A stretch of DNA of 64,000 nucleotides from Rhodobacter viridis (GCF_003217355.1 NZ_QJTK01000013.1:28954-92953), one strand, 5' to 3'; positions 53,162-61,603 are shown, counted from the first letter of the stretch. The notes: generated by a model from the letters alone, not told the origin. Numbers and translations are program-made.

Positions 53162-54882
53162 TGTAACTACAGGCTGGATTTCAGGTCGGCTTTGGCAGGT
53201 TGAGGGTGTCGAAAAGGTCCAGTTGTTCGGGGCTCGGTGTGGTGATGCCCTCGAGATTTCGGTCGGCGATCCGTGCCTGGTGGCGATGGATGCGCGCCAG
53301 AAGATCGAGGGCGGTGCGGGGCTGGCGGCGTGGCCCTTGGCCTTCAGCCGCATGCGCACCACGCGGTAAAGCACCAGCGCCAGAAAGCAGATCAGCGCAT
53401 GGGCGCGGATGCGGTCGGGCAGCCGATGATGGACCGGCGCGATCTCGATGTCGGATTTCAGCACCCGGAACCCGCGCTCGATATCGGCCAGCGCCTTGTA
53501 GCGGGCAACGGTGTCGGCGGGGCTCAGCTCGGGCGCGTTGGTGATCAGCGCAAGCTTGCCGTCGAAGAGTTCCGCCTCGGCGATGGCCTCTTCGTCGAGC
53601 GACCAGCTGAAGCGGTCGGCGCTGTAATCGGCCTTGAGGAAGCGGGTCAGCTCTTCCTCGGCGACGGCGCGGGTGAAGCGGCTGAAGGCGCCCCGGTCCG
53701 AGGCGCGGCGGCCGCGATCGGTCAGCCCGTCATCTTGGGCGTCAAGCTTGCGCACCATCTTTTCGGCCAGCGCCTCAAGCTCCGCGATGCGGGCGCGGCG
53801 CCTGGCGGATTGCTCGGCAGCACGCAGCGGATCCTGCGCAACGATCAGGCGGTGCCCGGCAAAGGCGGTCTCGGCCAGGCCCTCGGCATCGAAGGACAGG
53901 CCACGGAAGGTATCGCTCAGCTCGCCGTAACGGCGGGCGGGAACGGCCAGGATGAACTCGAGCTTGCGCCCGCCCTGATCCGCCAGCGCATCGATATTGT
54001 CGAGGCTCAGCAGGCCGCGATCCGCCACCAGAATGACCCGCTCGACCGGGAAACGCGCCAGCACCGTCGCGAGCATCGCCTGCAGGGTCTTCGTTTCGGC
54101 GACATTGCCGGGATGCACCGTGTGCATCAGCGGCAGGCCCTCGGCCGTCTGCACCGCGCCGAGCACGAATTGCCGCGCGATGCCGCCGGTTTCCTTGTTC
54201 ATTCCGAAGGCGCGCAGGTCCTCCTCAAGCCGGCCCTCGCCGTGGATGCGCACCGTGGTCAGGTCGTAAAACACCACGGCCAGATCGCGATCGACCAGAG
54301 GTCGGATCTGTTTGGCCAGCTCCATCTCGACCCGCTCCGCATGATCCATCAGCGCATCCATGGCGCGCAGCAGGTGCTGATGCGTCACGGTCTCGGGCAT
54401 GGCGGCATCGCCACCGTCTCGAGCCAGCGCAGGCAGCCCAGCTTGCTTTCGGGCTCGCAAAGCCGGTTGAACACCATGGCACGGATCAGCGCCTCGGCGT
54501 CGACCCCCCGTTTGCCCGAACACAACGCCCGGCCAAGGGCGCGGTCGAAGCCAAGGTCTTTCCAAAGCTCGTGCAGCGCGAAGACGCCGCCGAAGCTGCG
54601 GGCGGCACCGTAGCTGATCTTCAGCTTCGCGGGCTCGGTCCAACCGGCGGCCCGGCTGAGGCCGCGAATGAGGGCGTCGAGCTGCCCATCCTTCATCTCG
54701 TCGACGCGCCCCAGATTGGCGATCACCCGCAGCCGAGGCTTCCCGGCCTCGTTGCGGAAGGACTCGACGATCTGCAGGTAGCGGCGCCCGCCGCTCTCGG
54801 TGATGCGCGTGAACATGTGATGCAGGATGGCGCCTCTGGGTCATTCACGCAATGCACAATATTGATGCGGCGTGTAACTACA
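53162..54882 (-). mobile_element. IS1634-type insertion sequence (defective)
   Basis: The element is bounded by similar ends: TGTAACTACAGGCTG at 53162-53176 and, read inward from the right, TGTAGTTACACGCCG ending at 54882 (12 of 15 match). It contains one transposase gene with two frameshifts. Boundaries are approximate, and no clear target duplication is seen. Confidence 0.6.
53181..54816 (-). pseudogene. IS1634-family transposase, frameshifted
   Basis: The N-terminus MFTRITESGGRRYLQIVESF opens at 54816 and stays in one frame to about 54400. There an apparent 8-bp tandem duplication shifts the frame, and the catalytic core continues: DLAVVFYDLTTVRIHGEG (first Asp), VILVADRGLLSLDNI (second Asp), YKALADIERGFRVLKS (YREK-like signature with Glu). 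A second frameshift near 53317 breaks the end; repaired, it would read TALDLLARIHRHQARIAD to a TGA at 53181. IS1634/IS4-type DDE enzymes are normally one frame, so this copy is inactive unless frameshifting occurs. Confidence 0.8.
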
Positions 54883-55145
54883 CTAAATCTGCCGAAATGG
54901 CACCACCCATCAAGCTAACGCATTGAAATCCCGTGGATCGCCTAGCGTGCAGGTGCCGAAAATCGCCACGAACTGTCGAACTTGGGAGCGACGGGTCAGC
55001 CTGTGCATGTGGTGAGGCGCGTGAGGTGATCCCCAGCCAGCGGACAGTTTGCTAAGCTTGCCGCCAAGGAAGACGAGGACGAACAGCGTGGCTGGCAAAC
55101 GGCAGAACTATGTAAGGGCGAAAATTATTTCGGAATATGGAGATA

Positions 55146-55162
55146 ATTGAGCCGGAACGAAA
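55146..55162 (+). repeat. Left terminal inverted repeat / probable MuA site
   Basis: ATTGAGCCGGAACGAAA at 55146-55162. The same 17 bases, differing only C to T at one position, occur inverted at 63856-63872. Confidence 0.75.
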
Positions 55163-55325
55163 CCGCACCAAGGCATTGGGAAATATAGCGATTTCAAACC
55201 TTCTGGAAAAGCAAGTGGTCCGATGAAAGCAACAATCCGATGCAAATTCATCCCATTGAAAAAGCTTGACTAATCGCCTTGAGCCCTTTGGGGCCTCACA
55301 ACGTCAGACAGGCATTAACTACCCA

Positions 55326-55850
55326 TTAGGAACCCAACCCAGCTTCGATTTCCAGAAAGTCCTCGCTCTCCAAAACGGAAAGAAGTTCGTCGATCTGCTG
55401 ATCTCGTCTCTTCTCAATGATGCGGACCACGAGTTCGAGAAGCTCATTTTGCGGATATGCTGCGGCGGAGTAGGCTAGGAAAAGCCTACGAATCTCGTCT
55501 TCTACTTCATCAAATCGCCGCCCGATCGCACGAATTTGAGGATACGAGAAAGGCCGCTGCCAATGAGAAGTATACTCTCCAATGGCGAAGATGGCTAAGC
55601 CATGAATGGTGTCTTCCCATTTCAGCTTGCGCGTCCCGAGTATCGGTTCACGGAGGCCGAACTCATCGCCCAAAATGCCAACAATCCGAAGCTCTGCCTT
55701 GTAGGGAACCGCGCGCCGACTGCGCCAGCTCGCAATCGCTTGCTTTGAATAACCAAGCTTTGCCGCCAACTGTTCGTCGGTCGTGACGCTCAGGGCAGCT
55801 TTGACACGCTCAATGTATACCCTGACGTCCTCAGCCATGGTTCTTGACAT
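55326..55850 (-). CDS. Mu-like phage repressor (CI/c type)
   Basis: This is a 174-residue protein transcribed toward the left end, divergent from the ner-like gene, which is the Mu layout of repressor c. The N-terminal HTH reads LSVTTDEQLAAKLGYSKQAI then ASWRSRRAVPYK, like phage CI-type repressors. The C-terminal half is acidic and helical (EDEIRRLFLAYSAAAYPQNE) and may oligomerise or respond to host protease. Met5 (55838) is an alternative start. No standard ribosome site is visible. It should silence the early promoter through the palindrome at 55864-55892. Confidence 0.75.
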   Translation of the reverse strand: MSRTMAEDVRVYIERVKAALSVTTDEQLAAKLGYSKQAIASWRSRRAVPYKAELRIVGILGDEFGLREPILGTRKLKWEDTIHGLAIFAIGEYTSHWQRPFSYPQIRAIGRRFDEVEDEIRRLFLAYSAAAYPQNELLELVVRIIEKRRDQQIDELLSVLESEDFLEIEAGLGS

Positions 55851-55863
55851 ATCCCGATTTATA

Positions 55864-55892
55864 GTCTCTGACTACTTTATGCAGTCAGAGAC
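55864..55892. promoter_or_regulatory. Early operator of the Mu-like element
   Basis: Perfect 10-bp inverted repeat GTCTCTGACT / AGTCAGAGAC with a 9-base spacer, between the divergent repressor and ner-like genes. TTGACA at 55844-55849 and TATAAA (minus strand, 55858-55863) are nearby promoter-like elements. Likely bound by the repressor, Ner, or both. Confidence 0.7.
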
Positions 55893-55899
55893 CACATTC

Positions 55900-56106
55900 A
55901 TGAGCGCCATCACTCCAAGCAAGCAACTTCTCGCACAGGTGCGCGGAACCCTTATCGCGCAAGGGCATTCGCTAAACAAGTGGTGCGCTGAAAGGAGCAT
56001 TGACCGCGTATGGGCAAGCGATGCCCTGACTGGCAAACGCAACGGTCCCGAAGCGCAAGCCTTGAGAGCGCGAATTGTCCGTGAGGTCATGCAAGATGCT
56101 GCCTAG
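55900..56106 (+). CDS. Ner-like small DNA-binding protein
   Basis: This is a 68-residue protein, MSAITPSKQLLAQVRGTLIA then GHSLNKWCAERSIDRVWASD and RARIVREVMQDAA. Size, HTH-like centre and first position in the rightward early operon match Ner, which in Mu shuts down early and repressor transcription. An in-frame start seven codons upstream (55879) is possible. The stop overlaps the transposase A start by about ten bases. Confidence 0.7.
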   Translation: MSAITPSKQLLAQVRGTLIAQGHSLNKWCAERSIDRVWASDALTGKRNGPEAQALRARIVREVMQDAA

Positions 56107-58099
56107 CTTCATCGACAGCACGACCTTGGCGGAGCTGGCGCAAATATCAAAGCAGGCAGCCAGAAGGGCTATCGCCAAAGGTGAAATTCAAGGCCATCCG
56201 CTCCAAGTTACGACCATCGAAGGCACCCGTAGCCACGGTGGCTATATGCACATTGTCAGCTCTTCAAGCCTCCCAGCCCATCTTCGGCAACGCCTGCATG
56301 ATCTGGCGGCGGAGGGCATAGCGCCCGAAGGGCTTCGGATCGACGCTACTGGCCTTGCGGAACACAACTGGAAACTTGACGTCATTCGCCCGATCCTTGG
56401 AACGGCGCGCGGCAGCTCGGCCCGCGCGGGGGAGTATCGGCGCCTGATCGGAACAACGCGGATCGACTGGACAGGGACACCGCGCCACCTCACCAAATCC
56501 ACCCTCTATGACTGGGTGGAAACCTTTGAACGCTGCGGCGGGCGGCACCTGTGCCTTGCCAAGAAACCACGCAACGACAAGGGGCAGCGGCGCGTGTTTG
56601 TCAGCCGGGAATGGGAAAAAGCAGTCTCTTTTGATCAAGCCACGCGGGAACAGGTCCATGAAGATCTGAAGCAATACATGCGTAGCCTGATCAAAGGGGG
56701 AGCACAGCGAAAAATCGCCCTGACCCTGACGGGCGAGAAGCTTAGGCAAATCACGCTCGCCTATGGGGTAGAACTCGCCGATCGGAAGACCTGGGCGATC
56801 CCCCTCGACTTCTACCGCGAAGAACAGCGGTTCAAGGCCGTCTACCGGCACAAGACCGACCGGAAGGCCAGCGAGGACAACAAACCGCGCATCCGGCGCA
56901 CAACAGCCAATCTGGCCCCGATGGAAGTCGTGGTGATGGACGTTCACCATATCAATGTTCTGGTGCAACGAGACAACGGCACCACCGCAACACCGAAGCT
57001 GATCGCCTTCCACGACATCGCGACCAACAGGGTCTTTTGCGAAATCATCCTGTTCGAGGAACGCGGAGGCGTCAGGAATGCTGACGTCATCGAAGCTTTC
57101 ATCAACATGTGTCAGGATCCTTCCTTCGGGGTGCCCGGAACCCTTTATGCCGATAACGGTGCGGAATACGGGTTCGCCGACGATCTCGCGGATGCGTTGC
57201 AACTCAATTGTAGCGTGATCGGCTTCAATGGCAGCGAGGATCGGAACCGCGTTATCCGCGCCAAGCCCTACAATGCTGCTGCGAAACACGTGGAAGGCTG
57301 GTTCCGCCAGATGAACCAGCAGTATTTCCGGCACATCAAAGGCTGGATCGACGATGACCGGATGAACCCGAAAAGCCCCGAGGTCGGCAAGAAGGCCCCG
57401 CCCTTTGATGATGGCTGGGATACCTTTCAAGACACGATCTACGGCCTTCTGACTGCTTACGAGAACATCCCCCAGAAAAGTGGTTCCCTCAACAACATCT
57501 CGCCCGCCGCGGCGTTCAAAAAGCACGTGGAAGCGGGATGGAAAGCCACCCTGATGAACCCGCAAGACCTTCTGACCCTGTTCACCCGTCCGGAAACCCG
57601 TGACGTCAGGAAGCACTGTGTCGAGGTCTTTGGGCAGTATTGGACCTGCGACGGGCTTCTGAGCTGCTTTGATCGGAAAGTGATCGTGCATATCCCACGT
57701 TATCATGGCTTCTCTGCCCTTCGGATCACGGACGAACGGGGGCACGAAATTGGCATTGCCCATGCCGATCGACCCTATGAGGTCCTGGACGAACGCGGGG
57801 CAAAAGAAAGCGCTCGGCGCAGCTCTGTTCGCAACCGCGCCTTGACCACGCTCGGCAAGTCGGTCCCGACGATCGACGTTGGCAAGGAACTGATGAGTTT
57901 CGGCCACCGTCAGGAACCCGTGACACCCAACAATCCTGACGCTGTGATTTCGGTCAACCGGCGCGGCGGAAAGGGCCTCGCGTTGTCCCCGACGCCCGCC
58001 CCGAAAGGGAAAACCCGGCAACAAGAAGAAGACGAAGCGCGCCAACTGATGGATGCGCTAGAAGCGGCCCTCCCGAGCAAAACCAGAAAGGCATCCTGA
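56096..58099 (+). CDS. Mu-like transposase A (DDE)
   Basis: This is a 667-residue MuA-type transposase. The N-terminal part has the Mu HTH-type domain (SFIDSTTLAELAQISKQAAR). The core has the catalytic acids at Asp282 (VVVMDVHHINV), Asp353 (LYADNGAEYG) and Glu400 (AKHVEGWFRQMN), spaced as in Mu A. The C-terminal tail (PKGKTRQQEEDEARQLMDAL) fits the MuB/ClpX-contact region. It cuts the element ends and joins them to target DNA. No frameshift is seen, so it looks functional. ATG 56096 overlaps the ner-like stop; a TTG seven codons earlier is less likely. Confidence 0.93.
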   Translation: MLPSFIDSTTLAELAQISKQAARRAIAKGEIQGHPLQVTTIEGTRSHGGYMHIVSSSSLPAHLRQRLHDLAAEGIAPEGLRIDATGLAEHNWKLDVIRPILGTARGSSARAGEYRRLIGTTRIDWTGTPRHLTKSTLYDWVETFERCGGRHLCLAKKPRNDKGQRRVFVSREWEKAVSFDQATREQVHEDLKQYMRSLIKGGAQRKIALTLTGEKLRQITLAYGVELADRKTWAIPLDFYREEQRFKAVYRHKTDRKASEDNKPRIRRTTANLAPMEVVVMDVHHINVLVQRDNGTTATPKLIAFHDIATNRVFCEIILFEERGGVRNADVIEAFINMCQDPSFGVPGTLYADNGAEYGFADDLADALQLNCSVIGFNGSEDRNRVIRAKPYNAAAKHVEGWFRQMNQQYFRHIKGWIDDDRMNPKSPEVGKKAPPFDDGWDTFQDTIYGLLTAYENIPQKSGSLNNISPAAAFKKHVEAGWKATLMNPQDLLTLFTRPETRDVRKHCVEVFGQYWTCDGLLSCFDRKVIVHIPRYHGFSALRITDERGHEIGIAHADRPYEVLDERGAKESARRSSVRNRALTTLGKSVPTIDVGKELMSFGHRQEPVTPNNPDAVISVNRRGGKGLALSPTPAPKGKTRQQEEDEARQLMDALEAALPSKTRKAS

Positions 58100-58866
58100 T
58101 GCTTACCAAGCCCCTGATCCCCAAAACCTTTGTCGAAACCAAGGCCGTTCAAATGGTCCGCAAGGCGATCGAATACGCCATGATTTCCGCCTATCCGGCC
58201 TGCATCGTCAGCGAGCCTGGTCGCGGAAAGACGACCGCCCTCTTCTACCTCGCCACGGAATTCGATGGTGCCTATATCGAAATCGGCGCGCAGCAAAAGA
58301 GCATCGGCGGCATGTATCGCGGCATTGCCTTGGCGATTGGTGCTTCTCTGGGCGGATATGACCGCGAAACCCTCGACAGTGTCTTGCGCCAGTTCGAGCG
58401 GCGCGCGCGCTACTCCGGGGCCAACAAGGATCTTCTTGTGGTCGATGAGTTCCAGACACTGGAAGACACGACAAAACGCGAATTATTGCGCATCCACGAA
58501 ACGGCCGGATTTGCTCTGGTGATCAGCGGAAACGAAGGCCGTTTGGGGTCTGATCGCCGTGGCACGGCAAGAGAACTCGAACAGGTTCAGAGCCGTATTG
58601 GCCTCACAATGCCGCTGCCCAACCTTGACGCCGAAGACTGCGACCTTATCGCCAAAGCCTATGGCGTATCAGGTGATGACGCTCTGAAGGCGGTTCGCAA
58701 CCTCGGCACGAAGACCAGCGCCCGCGAACTCGGCAGGACGCTTCAGCTCGCTCAACACATGACGGGCGGTGCGGCACCGATCCAACTGCCCCACATCCGC
58801 AACGCTGTTTTCTCTCTCAAGGGAAAGCAATCCGCGCTGAAAGTTCTCGACAGCCGCGAAGACTGA
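58099..58866 (+). CDS. Mu-like transposition protein B (AAA+ ATPase)
   Basis: This is a 255-residue ATPase with Walker A SEPGRGKTT at residues 38-46 and Walker B KDLLVVDEFQTLED near residue 113. MuB binds target DNA with ATP and brings it to the transposase, and gives target immunity. The protein is shorter than Mu B (312), lacking a long N-terminal HTH arm. ATG 58099 shares a base with the A stop, so A and B are made together. Confidence 0.9.
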   Translation: MLTKPLIPKTFVETKAVQMVRKAIEYAMISAYPACIVSEPGRGKTTALFYLATEFDGAYIEIGAQQKSIGGMYRGIALAIGASLGGYDRETLDSVLRQFERRARYSGANKDLLVVDEFQTLEDTTKRELLRIHETAGFALVISGNEGRLGSDRRGTARELEQVQSRIGLTMPLPNLDAEDCDLIAKAYGVSGDDALKAVRNLGTKTSARELGRTLQLAQHMTGGAAPIQLPHIRNAVFSLKGKQSALKVLDSRED

Positions 58867-58896
58867 AAAACCAAATCCTAGGAAGGAGTTCTCTCC

Positions 58897-59271
58897 ATGA
58901 ACGACATTCGCAACAACCAAATCGGCGGCATCATCGACTTGCTGGACGGCATGGACACGGTGACCGACAAGGTCGCAGCCTTCTCGGCAATGCTGGAAAG
59001 GTCTTTGGAGTCGGGCGAGGAATTGCGCATGCACAGCTTCGGCATTTCCGAAATCCTTGATGAACAATGCCGTTCGCTTCGTGAGATCGAGAACGAACTT
59101 CGCAGCAAGATCAATGCTTTCGCGAAAGGAAAACTGGCCATCAACAACATCAGTGAGGTGGCCCGCGCGGCTGGCCTGCCCATCCACAAGGCGGAGCTTT
59201 GCCTTTTCCTTGCGACGGGCATTTCCTTTCGCGAAGCGGGCAAGCTGCAACTGGACGGGGCAAATGCCTGA
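58897..59271 (+). CDS. Conserved phage hypothetical protein
   Basis: This is a 124-residue protein with a strong AAGGAG ribosome site. It is mostly helical and likely coiled (AFSAMLERSLESGEELRM, SLREIENELRSKINAFAKG) with a C-terminal HTH-like stretch (NISEVARAAGLPIHKAELCL). I do not recognise it. Its stop overlaps the gemA start by 8 bp, so it belongs to the early operon. Confidence 0.7.
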   Translation: MNDIRNNQIGGIIDLLDGMDTVTDKVAAFSAMLERSLESGEELRMHSFGISEILDEQCRSLREIENELRSKINAFAKGKLAINNISEVARAAGLPIHKAELCLFLATGISFREAGKLQLDGANA

Positions 59272-59677
59272 CACCATCACCCCGAAACACTTCGCCATCA
59301 TCCGCGTTGCCAAGGAACAGGTTGGCATGTCGGAAGACGATTACCGCGCGCTCTTGTCCCGCCTCACGGGGCAAGAGACGGCAAAAGCCCTGACGCCCCA
59401 GACATTCAAGAAGCTCATGGCGCATTTCGAAGCTTTGGGCTTCATCTCGACAGAGGCGAAAAAGAACGCTTCCCGTCATCCCCTCAAAGCCACCGAGGCG
59501 CAGATGCGCAAAATTTCAGAGCTTTGGGCGATCTTCACCGATGGCACGGGCACAGAAACCAGCCTGCGGCATTGGATGGAAAAGCGGGGCTACGGTTGCA
59601 GCGTCGGATGGCTCGATGGCGGCACGGCCCGCCGTGTCATCGGCGCTTTGACTAAAATGGTCGCGCGCGGCAGGTGA
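59264..59677 (+). CDS. GemA-like (gp16 family) regulatory protein
   Basis: This is a 137-residue protein of the gp16/GemA family of Mu-like phages. Family landmarks are FAIIRVAKEQVGMSEDDYRA at the N-terminus, LTPQTFKKLMAHFEALGF, and the C-terminal ISELWAIFTDGTGTETSLRH WME region (two parts). GemA affects host gene expression and supercoiling in Mu. It is last in the early operon. Confidence 0.85.
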   Translation: MPDTITPKHFAIIRVAKEQVGMSEDDYRALLSRLTGQETAKALTPQTFKKLMAHFEALGFISTEAKKNASRHPLKATEAQMRKISELWAIFTDGTGTETSLRHWMEKRGYGCSVGWLDGGTARRVIGALTKMVARGR

Positions 59678-59693
59678 TTGCGGCGCGCGCGAA

Positions 59694-59982
59694 GCAGGGC
59701 TTACAGGACCCATCACCAGTCTTCGCCCTGCGCTGATAGCCTAACTCCGAATCGACAAGGCAGCAATCCACATCCCGTTTGAAGTTTGGTGGCAGGGCAT
59801 CGCCCGAAACCCTGCCACCGATCCGGCGTCTTCTGCGGCGATTGCGCCACCGCGATCAGCCAGAGCCAGAAGGCGCAACGCTGTGAACCTACCGTTGCGC
59901 CCCGTCCGGGGTGTTGCCAGCGCGAACGCAAGCAACTGTCATCTACCAAGGAACGGGCCAGACCACCTTCGCCGCAATCGCC
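59694..59982 (+). other. Gene-free, highly self-complementary region
   Basis: No convincing gene lies in 59678-60071. Several strong inverted pairs occur: GCAGGGC/GCCCTGC (59694/59725), GGTGGCAGGG/CCCTGCCACC (59788/59810), GGCGCAACG/CGTTGCGCC (59872/59893), and the long-range pair GGCGATTGCG/CGCAATCGCC (59837/59973). TTGCGCC at 59842 can also pair with 59872-59878, so some pairings exclude one another. A structured leader, attenuator or small RNA is possible. Confidence 0.5.
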
Positions 59983-59993
59983 CCCTGTTTGCC

Positions 59994-60045
59994 CCGGACA
60001 AATGTCCGGTGGTATAATGATACCTCCCCGGACTAGCGTCCGGGG
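59994..60045 (+). promoter_or_regulatory. Promoter with twin palindromic operators before the Mor-like gene
   Basis: CCGGACAAATGTCCGG at 59994-60009 and CCCCGGAC-TAGC-GTCCGGGG at 60026-60045 share the core CCGGAC-N4-GTCCGG. They flank a perfect TATAAT at 60013-60018. Centres are 34 bp apart, about three helical turns. A further half-site GTCCGGGG is at 59904-59911. No good -35 is present, so activation or tight autorepression is likely. Confidence 0.7.
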
Positions 60046-60071
60046 GACAGGCAAAACGGAGGTCTTTCGGC

Positions 60072-60530
60072 ATGACACCCCTTCCCGTTCGGTCCGGTTA
60101 CGCGGACGAAACCGACGCCGCCCTGATCAAGGAAGCGATCCTTGACGAGTTGGGCGAATGGGCCTTCGGGCAGATTTGCAAGGCGTTCGGCGGGCAACAG
60201 ATCGACATTCCGGCCAGGGCGAACACTGTCACCGAAGGGCACTTTCTTTCCCAGGCATTGGGCCTCGATAACGCCCGGCTGCTGTGCGAGGCGGTCGGGC
60301 CTGCGCGGTTCTATGTGCCGCGCCTTTGCAAGGCCGAAGACCGGGACGCCCGGCTTGTGGACATGGTGCGCCGCGGCCTCGCCAACTGGGAGATTTCCCG
60401 CGCGGTGTCGCTGACCGAACGGCATGTGCGGCGGCGGCTGTCGCAGCTTGGCGTCAGCAATCCCAACCGCAAGCCCCGCAACCGTTATTTCGGCGCGAGT
60501 TGCGCCACCGCAGCGGGCGGGGCGTCCTGA
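60072..60530 (+). CDS. Mor-like transcription activator
   Basis: This is a 152-residue protein resembling Mor/C activators of Mu-like phages. The first part (AILDELGEWAFGQICKAFGG then QQIDIPARA) recalls the Mor dimer domain, and the C-terminal HTH reads GLANWEISRAVSLTERHVRR then RLSQLGVSNPN. Mor switches on the middle promoter in Mu. It has a CGGAGG ribosome site and sits just downstream of the twin-palindrome promoter. The likeness is moderate; another DNA-binding regulator is possible. Confidence 0.65.
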   Translation: MTPLPVRSGYADETDAALIKEAILDELGEWAFGQICKAFGGQQIDIPARANTVTEGHFLSQALGLDNARLLCEAVGPARFYVPRLCKAEDRDARLVDMVRRGLANWEISRAVSLTERHVRRRLSQLGVSNPNRKPRNRYFGASCATAAGGAS

Positions 60531-60656
60531 GATGCCCCGCGCCGCGATCCTGACGGGGGGTTAACACCACTTCCCGCCTTTTCCGGGGCGTGACCACCGG
60601 GCAGGGCACAGACCGCGCCCAGCGGCGCGGAAATCAACCAGAGCCAAGGAACGCAA

Positions 60657-61601
60657 ATGCAACCTCTGAACCAGAATGCCGCCCGCGTGATCGACCCCGT
60701 CCTGTCGGGCATCGCGCAGGGCTATATCCACCCGCAACGGGTGGGCAATGTCCTGTTCCCCTCGATCCCGGTTCCCGCCTCGGGCGGGCAGGTGATCGAG
60801 TTCGGGCGCGAAGGCTTCGTCAACTACAACTCGCGCCGCGCGCCGGGATCGACCGTCCAGCGCATCCAGTTCGGCTATGAGGGGAAACCCTATGCGCTGC
60901 AAAACTTCGCGCTCGATACGCCGGTGCCCCGTGAATTCGCCCAGGACGCCGCAGCCGTGCCGGGTCTCGATCTGGGCAGGCGTGCCGTCAACACGGTGAT
61001 GAATTCGCTGACGCTGACGCTGGAAATCGACCAGGCGGCGTTGGCGACCAATGCGGCGAACTATGGCAACGACAACAAGCTCTCCCTGATCGGCACCAGC
61101 TGTTGGAACAGTGATACCAGCAACCCCATGGCGGACATCGAAAACGCCAAAGAACAGGTGCGCACCACTTGCGGCGTCGATCCGAACCGCATGGTGATCA
61201 GCTCGAAAGGTTTCCGGGCGCTGAAGCATCATCCGAGAATCGTCGAACGGTTCAAATACACCACCGCCGAAAGCATCACGACGGACATGCTGGCGGGCCT
61301 GTTCGAGCTGAATAATCTGGTGGTGGGCAGGGCCACCTATCTCGACCCCAAGACCCCGGATGCCGCGGCCAAGGAAGCTTGGGGCAACTTCGCCGTGCTG
61401 GGCTATGTGCCGTCGCAGGATGCTGCCATGGATCAGCCGTCCTTCGGCTACACCTACACCCTGACCGGGCATCCCTTCGTGGAAGCTCCGCGCTGGGATG
61501 GCGATTGCCGGTCGTGGGTCTATGGCGTCACCTATCAGCGCGCGCCGCAGCTGACGGGCATCGCCTCGGGCTTCCTGTTCCAGAACATCGTGGGGGCGTG
61601 A
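60657..61601 (+). CDS. Phage major capsid protein
   Basis: This is a 314-residue protein. It starts MQPLNQNAARVIDPVLSGIA with GYIHPQRVGNVLFPSIPVPA, and continues through PRWDGDCRSWVYGVTYQRAP, a pattern of Mu-like/HK97-fold major capsid proteins. It forms the head shell. The AAGGA ribosome site is clear. It precedes the protease gene, the reverse of the usual Mu order (protease then capsid). Neither terminase nor portal genes are upstream. Confidence 0.78.
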   Translation: MQPLNQNAARVIDPVLSGIAQGYIHPQRVGNVLFPSIPVPASGGQVIEFGREGFVNYNSRRAPGSTVQRIQFGYEGKPYALQNFALDTPVPREFAQDAAAVPGLDLGRRAVNTVMNSLTLTLEIDQAALATNAANYGNDNKLSLIGTSCWNSDTSNPMADIENAKEQVRTTCGVDPNRMVISSKGFRALKHHPRIVERFKYTTAESITTDMLAGLFELNNLVVGRATYLDPKTPDAAAKEAWGNFAVLGYVPSQDAAMDQPSFGYTYTLTGHPFVEAPRWDGDCRSWVYGVTYQRAPQLTGIASGFLFQNIVGA

Positions 61602-61603
61602 TC

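Noticed and set aside
54910..55098. 62-codon minus-strand frame left of the mini-Mu
   Set aside because: It has no ribosome site and no recognisable family, and the composition looks non-coding; more likely flank or end DNA.
55101..55115. 5-bp target duplication for the mini-Mu
   Set aside because: The five bases before 55111 (AACTA) do not match those after 63905 (GCGGC). A partial CGGC match at about 55100-55103 would shift the end away from a TG.
59713..60145. Open frames on both strands between gemA and the Mor-like gene
   Set aside because: They run across perfect hairpins and the twin-palindrome promoter, lack ribosome sites and show Cys/Arg-rich nonsense composition.
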